A DNA stretch of 7,790 bases from Bordetella parapertussis (GTDB lineage Bacteria; Pseudomonadota; Gammaproteobacteria; Burkholderiales; Burkholderiaceae_C): NCBI GenBank assembly GCA_945882755.1, contig CAMCWS010000089.1, positions 1 to 7,790 of the forward strand. Direction: 5' to 3'. The position numbers and the translations under genes were made by a program. This document shows positions 1 to 6,186 of the stretch, in pieces (the first letter of the stretch is position 1; each line of letters begins with the position of its first letter). The notes under the pieces were generated by a model. It made no database searches, was not told the DNA's origin, and was given only the letters and a program-made list of their open reading frames with translations.

Positions 1-1
1 C

Positions 2-2488
2 ATGGTGCAGTTCAAAGATGTGTTTTTGGGCTCCGACAAGCGCTCCTATGTGCGCGCTGCCTCGGTGCAAGCCTGCTTGCGAGCCGGTGGCAAACACAAT
101 GATTTGGAAAACGTGGGCTACACCGCCCGGCACCACACCTTCTTCGAAATGTTGGGCAATTGGTCGTTTGGCGACTACTTCAAGCGTGAATCGTTGAAAT
201 GGGCCTGGGAGTTGCTGACCGAGGTCTACAAGCTGCCCAAAGAACGCTTGCTGGCCACCGTCTACCAAGAAGACGACGAGGCCTATGACATCTGGACCAA
301 AGAGATTGGTTTGCCCCCCGAGCGGGTCATCCGCATCGGCGATAACAAGGGTGGGCGCTTTAAGAGCGACAACTTTTGGATGATGGCCGACACCGGCCCT
401 TGTGGCCCGTGCAGCGAGATTTTTTATGACCACGGCGACCACATCCCGGGCGGCCCGCCCGGCAGCCCCGAGGAAGACGGCGACCGCTTCATCGAAATTT
501 GGAACAACGTGTTCATGCAGTTTGAAATGCACGAAGACGGCACCCTCACGCCACTGCCTGCCCCATGCGTGGACACCGGCATGGGCTTGGAACGCTTGGC
601 CGCCATCCTGCAGCATGTGCACAGCAATTACGAAATCGACCTGTTCGCCACGCTCATCAAAGCCGCCGCCCGTGAAACCGGCTGTGCTGATGTGGCGACA
701 CCTTCGCTGCGGGTGATTGCCGACCATTTGCGGGCGACTGCGTTTTTGGTCAGCGACGGCGTGGTGCCCTCCAACGAGGGGCGCGGCTATGTGCAGCGGC
801 GCATCATCCGCCGCGCCATCCGCCACGGCTACAAGCTGGGCCAAAAAACACCGTTCTTCCACAAACTGGTGCCCGATTTGGTCGCCCTCATGGGTGCGGC
901 CTACCCCAGCTTGGCGGCGCAAGCCGATCGCATCACCGCGATTTTGAAAACCGAGGAAGAGCGGTTTTACGAGACGCTGGAAATCGGCATGCACATCTTG
1001 GACGAGGCATTGGCAAATGGTGTGAAGGTCTTGCCGGGCGAGGTGGCTTTCAAGCTGCACGATACCTATGGCTTTCCGCTGGACCTGACCAACGACGTCT
1101 GCCGCGAACGGGCTTTGCAAGTCGACGAAGCAGGTTTCCACGCCGCCATGGACCGTCAAAAAAACCAAGCCCGTGCGGCGGGCAAGTTCAAGATGGACAA
1201 GGCGCTGGACTACAGCGGCGCACCCACCGCGTTTGTGGGCTATGAAAGCTTGCAAGCGTCGGCCAAAATTTTGGCGCTCTACTTTGATGGCGTGTCGGTC
1301 GCTGCTTTGAACCACGGCCAAAGCGGTGTGGTGGTGCTGGACAACACCCCTTTTTACGCCGAGAGCGGCGGCCAAGTGGGCGATGAGGGCGAGCTGGTCA
1401 GCGGATCGGCACGCTTTGCGGTGGAAGACACCTTGAAGATCAAGGCCGATGTGTTTGGTCACCACGGCACGCTGACCCAAGGCACGCTGAATGTGGGCGA
1501 CAGTCTGCAAGCCACGGTGGGCTCTGGCATTCGTGCCGCCACCGTGCGCAACCACAGCGCCACCCATTTGATGCACAAGGCCTTGCGCGAGGTGCTGGGC
1601 GATCATGTGCAGCAAAAAGGCTCGCTGGTCAACGACGAGCGCACCCGCTTTGACTTTGCCCACAACGCGCCGGTGACGGATGCGCAAATTGCCGACATTG
1701 AAGCGCGGGTGAACCATGAAATTTTGGCCAACGCCAGCACCCAAGCGCGGGTGATGGACATCGAGTCGGCGCAAAAAACCGGCGCCATGATGCTGTTTGG
1801 CGAGAAGTACGGCGAGACCGTGCGGGTGCTCGACATTGGCACCAGCCGCGAACTCTGCGGCGGTACCCATGTGCAGCGCACCGGCGATATTGGCCTCTTC
1901 AAAGTGGTGTCCGAGAGCGGTGTGGCCGCAGGGGTGCGCCGAATCGAAGCGGTCACTGGCGCCAACGCTTTGGCCTATGTGCAAACCTTGGAGCGCACCG
2001 TGCAAGAGGCAGCGGGCAGCTTGCGCACGCCCACGGCGGAGTTGAACCAACGCATCCACCAAGTGCTGGACCAGGTCAAAGGTCTGGAGAAAGAACTCGC
2101 TGCCCTCAAAGGCAAGCTGGCCTCATCGCAAGGCGATGAACTCAGCGGTCAAGCGGTGGAGTTGAAAGGCGTCAAGCTATTGGCGGCCAGATTGCCCGGC
2201 GCCGACGCCAAGGCCTTGCGCGAAACCTTGGACAAGCTCAAAGACAAGCTCAAAACCGCGGTGGTGGTGTTGGCCAGTGTCGATGGCGACAAGGTGCAAA
2301 TCGCCGCTGGGGTGACTGCCGACACCCTCGGCAAAGTCAAAGCCGGTGAGTTGGTGAATTTTGTCGCCCAGCAAGTGGGCGGCAAGGGCGGTGGCAAGCC
2401 CGACATGGCCATGGCCGGTGGCACACAGCCCGCTGGCTTAGACGCGGCGCTGGCCAGTGTGCAGGGCTGGGTGGCAGAGCGGCTTTAG
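2..2488 (+). CDS. alaS: Alanyl-tRNA synthetase, 5'-truncated at window edge
   Basis: Class II synthetase that charges tRNA-Ala with alanine and hydrolyses mischarged Ser/Gly-tRNA-Ala; cytoplasmic. The visible 828 residues start inside the catalytic domain: [21 protein letters not shown] and [10 protein letters not shown] are hallmark AlaS blocks. The editing domain shows HSATH (visible residues His518 and His522) and CGGTH (Cys619 and His623), the four zinc ligands. A coiled-coil-like stretch follows, then the Gly-rich C-Ala end ([15 protein letters not shown]). By comparison with E. coli AlaS, the first ATG at position 2 corresponds to about residue 44, so it is an internal Met and about 43 residues lie upstream of the window. 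Estimated full length is about 871 aa, normal for the family. The TAG stop overlaps the TAA stop of convergent trmB. No frameshift or missing key residue is seen. Confidence 0.98.
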   Translation: MVQFKDVFLGSDKRSYVRAASVQACLRAGGKHNDLENVGYTARHHTFFEMLGNWSFGDYFKRESLKWAWELLTEVYKLPKERLLATVYQEDDEAYDIWTKEIGLPPERVIRIGDNKGGRFKSDNFWMMADTGPCGPCSEIFYDHGDHIPGGPPGSPEEDGDRFIEIWNNVFMQFEMHEDGTLTPLPAPCVDTGMGLERLAAILQHVHSNYEIDLFATLIKAAARETGCADVATPSLRVIADHLRATAFLVSDGVVPSNEGRGYVQRRIIRRAIRHGYKLGQKTPFFHKLVPDLVALMGAAYPSLAAQADRITAILKTEEERFYETLEIGMHILDEALANGVKVLPGEVAFKLHDTYGFPLDLTNDVCRERALQVDEAGFHAAMDRQKNQARAAGKFKMDKALDYSGAPTAFVGYESLQASAKILALYFDGVSVAALNHGQSGVVVLDNTPFYAESGGQVGDEGELVSGSARFAVEDTLKIKADVFGHHGTLTQGTLNVGDSLQATVGSGIRAATVRNHSATHLMHKALREVLGDHVQQKGSLVNDERTRFDFAHNAPVTDAQIADIEARVNHEILANASTQARVMDIESAQKTGAMMLFGEKYGETVRVLDIGTSRELCGGTHVQRTGDIGLFKVVSESGVAAGVRRIEAVTGANALAYVQTLERTVQEAAGSLRTPTAELNQRIHQVLDQVKGLEKELAALKGKLASSQGDELSGQAVELKGVKLLAARLPGADAKALRETLDKLKDKLKTAVVVLASVDGDKVQIAAGVTADTLGKVKAGELVNFVAQQVGGKGGGKPDMAMAGGTQPAGLDAALASVQGWVAERL

Positions 2489-3186
2489 GCTTTTTTAAAC
2501 ACCAAGTCCCACACGCCGTGGCCTAGGCGCAGGCCGCGGTTTTCAAACTTGGTCAAGGGCCGGTAGGACGGCTGATCGGCATAGCCATCGGCGCGGCTAC
2601 TGGCGTTCGCCAAGCCTGCTTCAGCTTGCAATACTGCCAAGATATGCTCGGCGTAAGGCTGCCAGTCGGTGGCCACGTGCAAATAAGCACCCGTCTTCAT
2701 ACGACCCAACAAATGCTGCACAAAAGGTGCTTGAATCAGGCGACGCTTGTGGTGGCGCAGCTTGTGCCACGGGTCGGGAAAAAAGATATGCACCCCGTCC
2801 AAGCTGTTGGGCGTCAGCATGTGCTCCAACACATCTACCGCGTCGTGTTGCAGGATGCGGATATTGCCAAGGTCTTGCTCGCCCACACGTTTGAGCAAAG
2901 CGCCCACGCCAGGTTCATGGACCTCGCAGCACAAAAAATCGTCCTCTGGCCGAACCGCTGCAATATGGGCAGTGGCGTCACCCATGCCAAACCCAATTTC
3001 CAAGATCAGCGGCGCGGCGCGGCCAAACACGTCGGAGGCATTCAAAGGCTTCTGCTGAAACGCAAGAACAAACTTCGGCCCCAGTTCTGCCAAAGCCTTG
3101 GCTTGACCCGTGGTGGTGCGACCGGCGCGGGTGACAAAACTTTTGATGGTTTTGGGGTGGGTTATGTGAGAGGGTGGGGCGGTCAT
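2485..3186 (-). CDS. trmB: tRNA (guanine-N7-)-methyltransferase TrmB
   Basis: SAM-dependent enzyme that makes m7G at position 46 of the tRNA variable loop; cytoplasmic. The 233-aa product has the SAM-binding motif EIGFGMG (63-69), the conserved [11 protein letters not shown] block (88-98), the signature [15 protein letters not shown] (135-149), TDWQPYAE (173-180) and the C-terminal [17 protein letters not shown] block (212-228). An in-frame start at 3288 would give 267 aa but would run 95 bp into gluQRS. The ATG at 3186 gives the usual family length and lies 7 nt after the gluQRS stop, so it is preferred. No clear Shine-Dalgarno precedes it, so expression may depend on read-through or coupling from gluQRS. 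The two genes probably form a tRNA-modification operon. The 3' end converges on alaS with a 4-nt overlap. Confidence 0.96.
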   Translation of the reverse strand: MTAPPSHITHPKTIKSFVTRAGRTTTGQAKALAELGPKFVLAFQQKPLNASDVFGRAAPLILEIGFGMGDATAHIAAVRPEDDFLCCEVHEPGVGALLKRVGEQDLGNIRILQHDAVDVLEHMLTPNSLDGVHIFFPDPWHKLRHHKRRLIQAPFVQHLLGRMKTGAYLHVATDWQPYAEHILAVLQAEAGLANASSRADGYADQPSYRPLTKFENRGLRLGHGVWDLVFKKA

Positions 3187-3193
3187 GAAGGGA

Positions 3194-4066
3194 TTATCTG
3201 CCCCAGATATCTGAACCAGCCCAATAGGCGAGGGCTTGCTCACAAGTTCCTTCGAAAGCTGGCAAGCCCAGCACAGCGGCAGCGGCATTCAACGCTGCCG
3301 GCGGGTGTTTTAAATCCAAGGCCTGAGCCCCGTTTTGCTTGCTCAGTTTGTCGCCGTCTGCGCCCAGCACCAGCGGCGTGTGCGTATACACAGGCGTGGG
3401 TAACCCCAGCGCTTGTTGCAGCAGCATTTGGCGCGGCGTGTTGTCGGTCAAATCCGCGCCACGCACCACATGGGTGATGCCTTGAAATGCATCGTCAACC
3501 ACCACCGCCAATTGGTAGGCCCATAAGCCATCGGCTCGCTGGAGCACAAAGTCGCCAACTTCCTGTGCCACGTTTTGTGTCTGCCTGCCAAGCCAGCGGT
3601 CTTGCCAAGTCATAGTTGTTGGCAACGCTAAATCGTCAAACACTTTTTGCACATTCAAGCGCCACGCTCGTGCGGGCTTGCCACTTAGCCCTTGGCGGCA
3701 AGTGCCTGGGTAAACAGGCGTGTGGTGACGCATGCGTTGGCCTTGCGCGTCTTCAATGTCTTTGCGCGAGCAACCGCAGGGGTAGGCCCAGCCTTTGTTC
3801 ACCAGTTGGTCTAAGGCAAATTGGTAAGCCTGACCACGTTGCGATTGGTAAAGCACTTCAGCCTCTGCCATGAGCCCACATTCGGCCAGTTGTTTCAAGA
3901 TGATGTCATCCGCGCCAGACACGCAGCGAGGCGTATCAACGTCCTCAATGCGCACCCGCCATAGACCTCCGTGGTGATGCGCATCCAGCCAACTGGCGAG
4001 TGCCGCGACCAAAGAACCGGCGTGCAAAGGGCCGGTTGGGGAGGGTGCGAAGCGACCTACGTACAT
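3194..4066 (-). CDS. gluQRS: Glutamyl-Q tRNA(Asp) synthetase
   Basis: Truncated paralogue of GluRS that activates glutamate and attaches it to queuosine at the wobble base of tRNA-Asp, giving glutamyl-queuosine; it lacks an anticodon-binding domain. The 290-aa length fits GluQRS (about 300 aa) and not GluRS (about 470 aa). Visible motifs are [16 protein letters not shown] at 4-19 (HAGS in the HIGH position), [12 protein letters not shown] at 36-47, zinc ligands Cys97, Cys99, Tyr119 and Cys123 (CGCS and YPGTC), the active-site block [12 protein letters not shown] at 181-192 and KLSKQNG at 240-246 (KMSKS position). The ATG at 4066 puts the HIGH-like motif at its usual distance from the N-terminus. 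No Shine-Dalgarno is visible just upstream. It is the first gene of a likely gluQRS-trmB operon and is divergent from the puc operon. Confidence 0.96.
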   Translation of the reverse strand: MYVGRFAPSPTGPLHAGSLVAALASWLDAHHHGGLWRVRIEDVDTPRCVSGADDIILKQLAECGLMAEAEVLYQSQRGQAYQFALDQLVNKGWAYPCGCSRKDIEDAQGQRMRHHTPVYPGTCRQGLSGKPARAWRLNVQKVFDDLALPTTMTWQDRWLGRQTQNVAQEVGDFVLQRADGLWAYQLAVVVDDAFQGITHVVRGADLTDNTPRQMLLQQALGLPTPVYTHTPLVLGADGDKLSKQNGAQALDLKHPPAALNAAAAVLGLPAFEGTCEQALAYWAGSDIWGR

Positions 4067-4075
4067 GGAATATTG

Positions 4076-4103
4076 ATTAATTTCAAGGGCTTAGCGGTGT
4101 CAA
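4076..4103 (-). promoter_or_regulatory. Possible sigma70-type promoter of gluQRS-trmB
   Basis: On the - strand a perfect TTGACA (4103-4098) is followed after 16 bp by ATTAAT (4081-4076), which matches 4 of 6 bases of the -10 consensus. Predicted transcription would start only a few bases before the gluQRS ATG at 4066. That fits the absence of a Shine-Dalgarno and would make the mRNA nearly leaderless. The perfect -35 is visible; its use as a promoter is inferred. Confidence 0.35.
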
Positions 4104-4134
4104 GCACTTTAACTCAATGGAAAAGTCGTAATCT

Positions 4135-4152
4135 TGTAAATTTATATTGACA
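4135..4152. promoter_or_regulatory. PpsR/CrtJ-type operator 1 (upstream)
   Basis: The sequence matches TGT-N12-ACA exactly: TGTAA at the left and TGACA at the right, with AT-rich DNA between. This is the established consensus (TGTcaN8tgACA) for the redox/light-responsive repressor PpsR/CrtJ of purple bacteria. Its right half overlaps the -35 hexamer of the puc promoter (4147-4152). A second site lies exactly 8 bp downstream, the spacing typical of cooperative tandem PpsR sites. Binding is inferred; no ppsR gene is in the window. Confidence 0.75.
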
Positions 4153-4174
4153 GATTGGTCTGTCAACTTAGAAT
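4147..4174 (+). promoter_or_regulatory. puc operon promoter, sigma70-type
   Basis: A perfect -35 hexamer TTGACA (4147-4152) and a 5/6 -10 hexamer TAGAAT (4169-4174) are separated by 16 bp. Transcription would begin near 4181, giving a leader of about 97 nt before pucB. Both hexamers overlap PpsR-type sites, so repressor binding would directly exclude RNA polymerase. This is the only strong + strand promoter pattern seen upstream of pucB. Confidence 0.7.
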
Positions 4175-4178
4175 AACA
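4161..4178. promoter_or_regulatory. PpsR/CrtJ-type operator 2 (downstream)
   Basis: A second exact TGT-N12-ACA match, with TGTCA at the left and AACA at the right. It covers the promoter spacer and the whole -10 hexamer TAGAAT. It is separated from operator 1 by 8 bp (4153-4160), so the centres are 26 bp apart. The tandem arrangement over -35 and -10 is the usual layout for PpsR repression of bch, crt and puc promoters under oxic conditions; the function here is inferred. Confidence 0.75.
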
Positions 4179-4231
4179 TTAAGAAGGTAGGGATTTAAGA
4201 ATTTGTGGCCATGGGGGTCATAAATAACCCT

Positions 4232-4248
4232 CGTGCGGGTTCAGCACG
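4232..4248 (+). other. Small hairpin in the puc mRNA leader
   Basis: CGTGC (4232-4236) and GCACG (4244-4248) form a perfect 5-bp stem with a 7-nt loop in the untranslated leader, about 30 nt before the pucB start. It is not followed by a T-run and leaves the pucB Shine-Dalgarno free, so it is not a terminator. A role in mRNA stability is possible but unsupported by anything else visible. Confidence 0.3.
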
Positions 4249-4278
4249 GACGTGAAGATCTTTCAAGGAGATAACAAC

Positions 4279-4425
4279 ATGTCAGACAAAGTCGGGCCCA
4301 CAGGCCTCACAGAAGCCGAGTCAGAGGAGATTCATCGGCACCTCATTCAAGGAACTCAAATCTTTGGAATGATTGCCGCGCTGGCGCATTTGCTGGCGTA
4401 CACGTACTCCCCTTGGCTGAAATAA
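4279..4425 (+). CDS. pucB: LH2 antenna beta subunit (PucB)
   Basis: A 48-aa light-harvesting 2 beta polypeptide, one inner-membrane span, that binds bacteriochlorophyll a and carotenoid with PucA in a ring complex. The N-terminal part has the beta pattern GLTEAESEEIH; His19 matches the conserved beta His near B800, and His37 in AALAHLLA is the B850-type Mg ligand 18 residues later. The end YSPWLK matches the usual TPWL ending. The LH2 beta block EEIHRHLIQGT marks it as LH2 rather than LH1. AAGGAG (4265-4270) with 8 nt spacing gives a strong ribosome binding site. pucA starts 12 nt after the stop. Odd point: the B800-contacting Arg (10 residues before the Mg-ligand His) is Gln27 here. It was too short for routine ORF calling but is well supported. 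Confidence 0.95.
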   Translation: MSDKVGPTGLTEAESEEIHRHLIQGTQIFGMIAALAHLLAYTYSPWLK

Positions 4426-4437
4426 TAGGAGAACCAC

Positions 4438-4629
4438 ATGATCTACGGAAAAATTTGGACAGTGGTCAAGCCCTCAGTGGGCATTCCTATTTTCATCGCT
4501 GCAGTCGCTATTGCATCGTTTTCGGTGCATTTGGCGCTGACCCTCAATACCACTTGGGTCAAGAAATTCCTGAATGGCAGTGCGGCGACAGCTGCGGTCA
4601 CACAGACCGTTGCGACGCCGACGGCTTAA
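4438..4629 (+). CDS. pucA: LH2 antenna alpha subunit (PucA), B800-820-like
   Basis: A 63-aa light-harvesting 2 alpha polypeptide with one membrane span, partner of PucB. The N-terminus MIYGKIWTVVKPSVGIP closely follows the family pattern (M-x-x-GKIW-x-VV-x-P). His31 in SVHLALTL is the BChl ligand, at the same residue number as in well-studied LH2 alpha chains, followed by the conserved TTW at 38-40. Residues 44-45 are Phe-Leu, where B800-850 complexes have Tyr-Trp or Tyr-Tyr hydrogen-bonding to B850; Phe-Leu is known from blue-shifted B800-820 (LH3) complexes. After Gly47 an Ala/Thr/Val/Pro tail of about 16 residues extends the C-terminus. Ribosome binding site AGGAGA (4427-4432) with 5 nt spacing. 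It is followed by a strong hairpin. Confidence 0.95.
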   Translation: MIYGKIWTVVKPSVGIPIFIAAVAIASFSVHLALTLNTTWVKKFLNGSAATAAVTQTVATPTA

Positions 4630-4649
4630 GTTCAGTTATTTCATTTAGG

Positions 4650-4684
4650 ATGGACCGGATTGCACGTCTTTCCGGTCCATTTTT
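4650..4684 (+). terminator. Hairpin plus T-run between pucA and pucC (partial terminator / mRNA stabiliser)
   Basis: A perfect 10-bp stem, ATGGACCGGA (4650-4659) paired with TCCGGTCCAT (4671-4680), encloses an 11-nt loop and runs into TTTTT (4680-4684). This is an intrinsic-terminator shape placed 20 nt after the pucA stop and only 7 nt before the pucC ATG. In other purple bacteria, intercistronic hairpins after the antenna genes protect the antenna mRNA and reduce downstream expression. Here the stem occupies the place where a pucC ribosome binding site would be. Confidence 0.85.
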
Positions 4685-4687
4685 AAC

Positions 4688-6052
4688 ATGAGTGCTTCTC
4701 CCAAACTCTCTCGCTCATGGCTTCATGTCAGCCTTAAGTTTCTTCCATTCGCCGACGCAGCCACCGATACGCTGCCATTAAGCCGGCTTTTACGTTTATC
4801 TCTTTTTCAAGTTTCTGTAGGCATGGCTTTGGCCATGCTGGTTGGCACCCTCAACCGCGTCATGATCGTCGAACTCAAAGTACCCGCTGCTTTGGTTGCC
4901 ATCATGATTGCCTTGCCTTTGTTGTTTGCACCGTTTCGAGCCCTCATCGGTTTTCGCTCAGATCACCACCGTTCGGCCTTGGGTTGGCGGCGCGTTCCGT
5001 ATATTTGGATGGGCACCTTGCTGCAGTTTGGTGGTTTTGCCATCATGCCCTTTGCTTTGCTGGTCTTGGGTCGTATGGGCCAAGCAGCTCATGCACCCGA
5101 CTGGGCGGGCCACTTGGGGGCGGGCATGGCCTTTTTGCTGGTAGGTGCCGGCATACACACCACACAAACGGCCGGTTTGGCCTTGGCCACTGATTTATCG
5201 CCACCGGAGTCGCGTCCCAAAGTGGTTGGCCTTATGTACTTCATGCTGTTAGTGGGCATGATTTTGAGCTCCCTGATTTTTGGGTATTTGTTGCATGACT
5301 TTTCTCCAGGTGCCCTGATACGTTCAATCCAAGGCGCAGCGGTGCTGACCTTGGTGCTCAACATCACCGCTTTGTGGAAGCAAGAAGCGCGTACCAAACG
5401 CTTGGCTAACGCCCATGAAGCGGACGTTGATTTCGTGGCCGCCCTCAAACTGTTCACCCAAGGTGAGCAAGCGCTCAGGCGTTTATTGGCTGTCGGCTTA
5501 GGCACCATGGCTTTCAGCATGGGAGACGTGTTGCTCGAACCCTTTGGCGGGGAAATTTTGCATTTGCCGGTGTCTCACACCACTTTATTGACGGCCTTGC
5601 TGGCTTTTGGTGGGTTAACGGGCTTTGCTTGGGCTTCCCATGTTCTCGGTCGTCGTGGCGCTGACCCGTTTCGCATGGCCTGTGGTGGTGTGTTGGTGGG
5701 TGTGCCAGCGTTCACCGCTGTCTTGATGTCGGCACCGCAGGCATCCTTGCTTTTGTTTGCCTTGGGCACCTTGTTCATTGGCTTTGGTGCAGGACTGTTT
5801 GGTCACGGCACCTTGACCGCCACCATGAACCACGCGCCTCCCGGCCAAGCCGGTTTGGCTATGGGGGCTTGGGGGGCTGTGCAGGCCACGGCCGCCGGTT
5901 TGGCCATGGCCTTGGGCGGTATTATTCGCGACCTGATGGCTTTGGTGGTGGACTCTGGAACGGCTTATGCCTTTGTGTACAGCCTCGAAGTGGTGTTGTT
6001 GCTCATCACCCTTTATGCCATGTATCCACTCATCACCAAAAAAGTTCGCTAA
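4688..6052 (+). CDS. pucC: PucC, LH2 assembly / bacteriochlorophyll-delivery MFS protein
   Basis: A 454-aa polytopic inner-membrane protein of the BCD (PucC/LhaA) branch of the major facilitator superfamily, with about 12 hydrophobic segments. Family members are required for LH2 or LH1 assembly and are thought to deliver pigment or chaperone antenna subunits. Typical blocks are VGTLNRVMIVELKVPA (52-67), GFRSDHHRSALGWRRVPYIW (88-107), HTTQTAGLALATDL (157-170) and, near the C-terminus, a Gly-rich GFGAGLFGHGTL run followed by MGAWGAVQATAAGLAMALGG. Position directly after pucBA supports PucC over the LH1-linked LhaA. The ATG at 4688 is the only upstream start giving the normal N-terminus, yet it has no Shine-Dalgarno and sits 7 nt after the hairpin, so translation is probably weak, as befits an assembly factor. 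Confidence 0.93.
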   Translation: MSASPKLSRSWLHVSLKFLPFADAATDTLPLSRLLRLSLFQVSVGMALAMLVGTLNRVMIVELKVPAALVAIMIALPLLFAPFRALIGFRSDHHRSALGWRRVPYIWMGTLLQFGGFAIMPFALLVLGRMGQAAHAPDWAGHLGAGMAFLLVGAGIHTTQTAGLALATDLSPPESRPKVVGLMYFMLLVGMILSSLIFGYLLHDFSPGALIRSIQGAAVLTLVLNITALWKQEARTKRLANAHEADVDFVAALKLFTQGEQALRRLLAVGLGTMAFSMGDVLLEPFGGEILHLPVSHTTLLTALLAFGGLTGFAWASHVLGRRGADPFRMACGGVLVGVPAFTAVLMSAPQASLLLFALGTLFIGFGAGLFGHGTLTATMNHAPPGQAGLAMGAWGAVQATAAGLAMALGGIIRDLMALVVDSGTAYAFVYSLEVVLLLITLYAMYPLITKKVR

Positions 6053-6076
6053 CATTCACCTCTTATTTTTTAAACC

Positions 6077-6082
6077 AAGGAG
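6077..6082 (+). promoter_or_regulatory. Strong ribosome binding site of the 30-aa ORF
   Basis: AAGGAG lies 7 nt before the ATG at 6090. Its strength equals that of the pucB and pucA sites and contrasts with pucC, which has none. It is the main reason for treating the short downstream frame as a real gene. Confidence 0.8.
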
Positions 6083-6089
6083 ACACACC

Positions 6090-6182
6090 ATGCAAACACA
6101 CCACATCCTTTTGATTATGTGGATCGTTGTGATGTTGTTTATGTTGGCCAATTGGTTCAACAAGCCCTATAAGAAAAAGTAA
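6090..6182 (+). CDS. 30-aa single-span membrane microprotein at the end of the puc operon
   Basis: A 30-residue hydrophobic peptide, not recognised as a named family. It begins MQTHH, has one probable membrane span at residues 6-23 (rich in Ile, Leu, Val, Met, with Trp11 and Trp22), and ends NKPYKKK. Four Lys after the span and no charged residue before it (apart from His4-His5) predict a cytoplasmic C-terminus and periplasmic N-terminus. It starts 37 nt after pucC, in the same direction, behind a perfect AAGGAG. Some puc operons carry small genes after pucC (pucD/pucE in Rhodobacter), and small single-span gamma-type polypeptides are known in purple-bacterial antenna complexes; an LH2 accessory or gamma-like role is inferred from position, size and topology only. 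It could instead be an unrelated small membrane protein. It is too short for most gene finders. Confidence 0.7.
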   Translation: MQTHHILLIMWIVVMLFMLANWFNKPYKKK

Positions 6183-6186
6183 ATCT

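Noticed and set aside
2..4. ATG at position 2 as the alaS start
   Set aside because: The reading begins at a block that lies about 43 residues inside the catalytic domain in known AlaS proteins, so this is an internal Met.
2491..2535. T-run and GGCCT/AGGCC repeat just after alaS as a terminator
   Set aside because: The T-run precedes the inverted repeat and the stem is only 5 bp inside trmB coding sequence, so it does not make an intrinsic terminator.
3187..3288. N-terminal extension of TrmB from an upstream start at 3288
   Set aside because: It would overlap the gluQRS coding end, adds no TrmB-like sequence, and the 233-aa form from 3186 has normal length.
2626..3477. 283-codon open frame on the + strand opposite trmB and gluQRS
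   Set aside because: It is antisense to two well-supported enzymes and has no recognisable domain; long opposite-strand frames are common in GC-rich coding DNA.
4211..4255. 14-codon leader ORF (begins MGVINNPRAG) in the puc 5' leader
   Set aside because: No Shine-Dalgarno, no repeated regulatory codons and no coupled attenuator were seen, so it is probably chance.
4413..4691. 92-codon frame overlapping pucA in another phase
   Set aside because: pucA in its own frame has full LH2 alpha conservation and a good ribosome binding site; this frame spans the hairpin and resembles nothing known.
5615..6055. 146-codon open frame on the - strand opposite pucC
   Set aside because: Its His/Gln/Gly-rich low-quality protein is the shadow of a hydrophobic membrane protein on the other strand.
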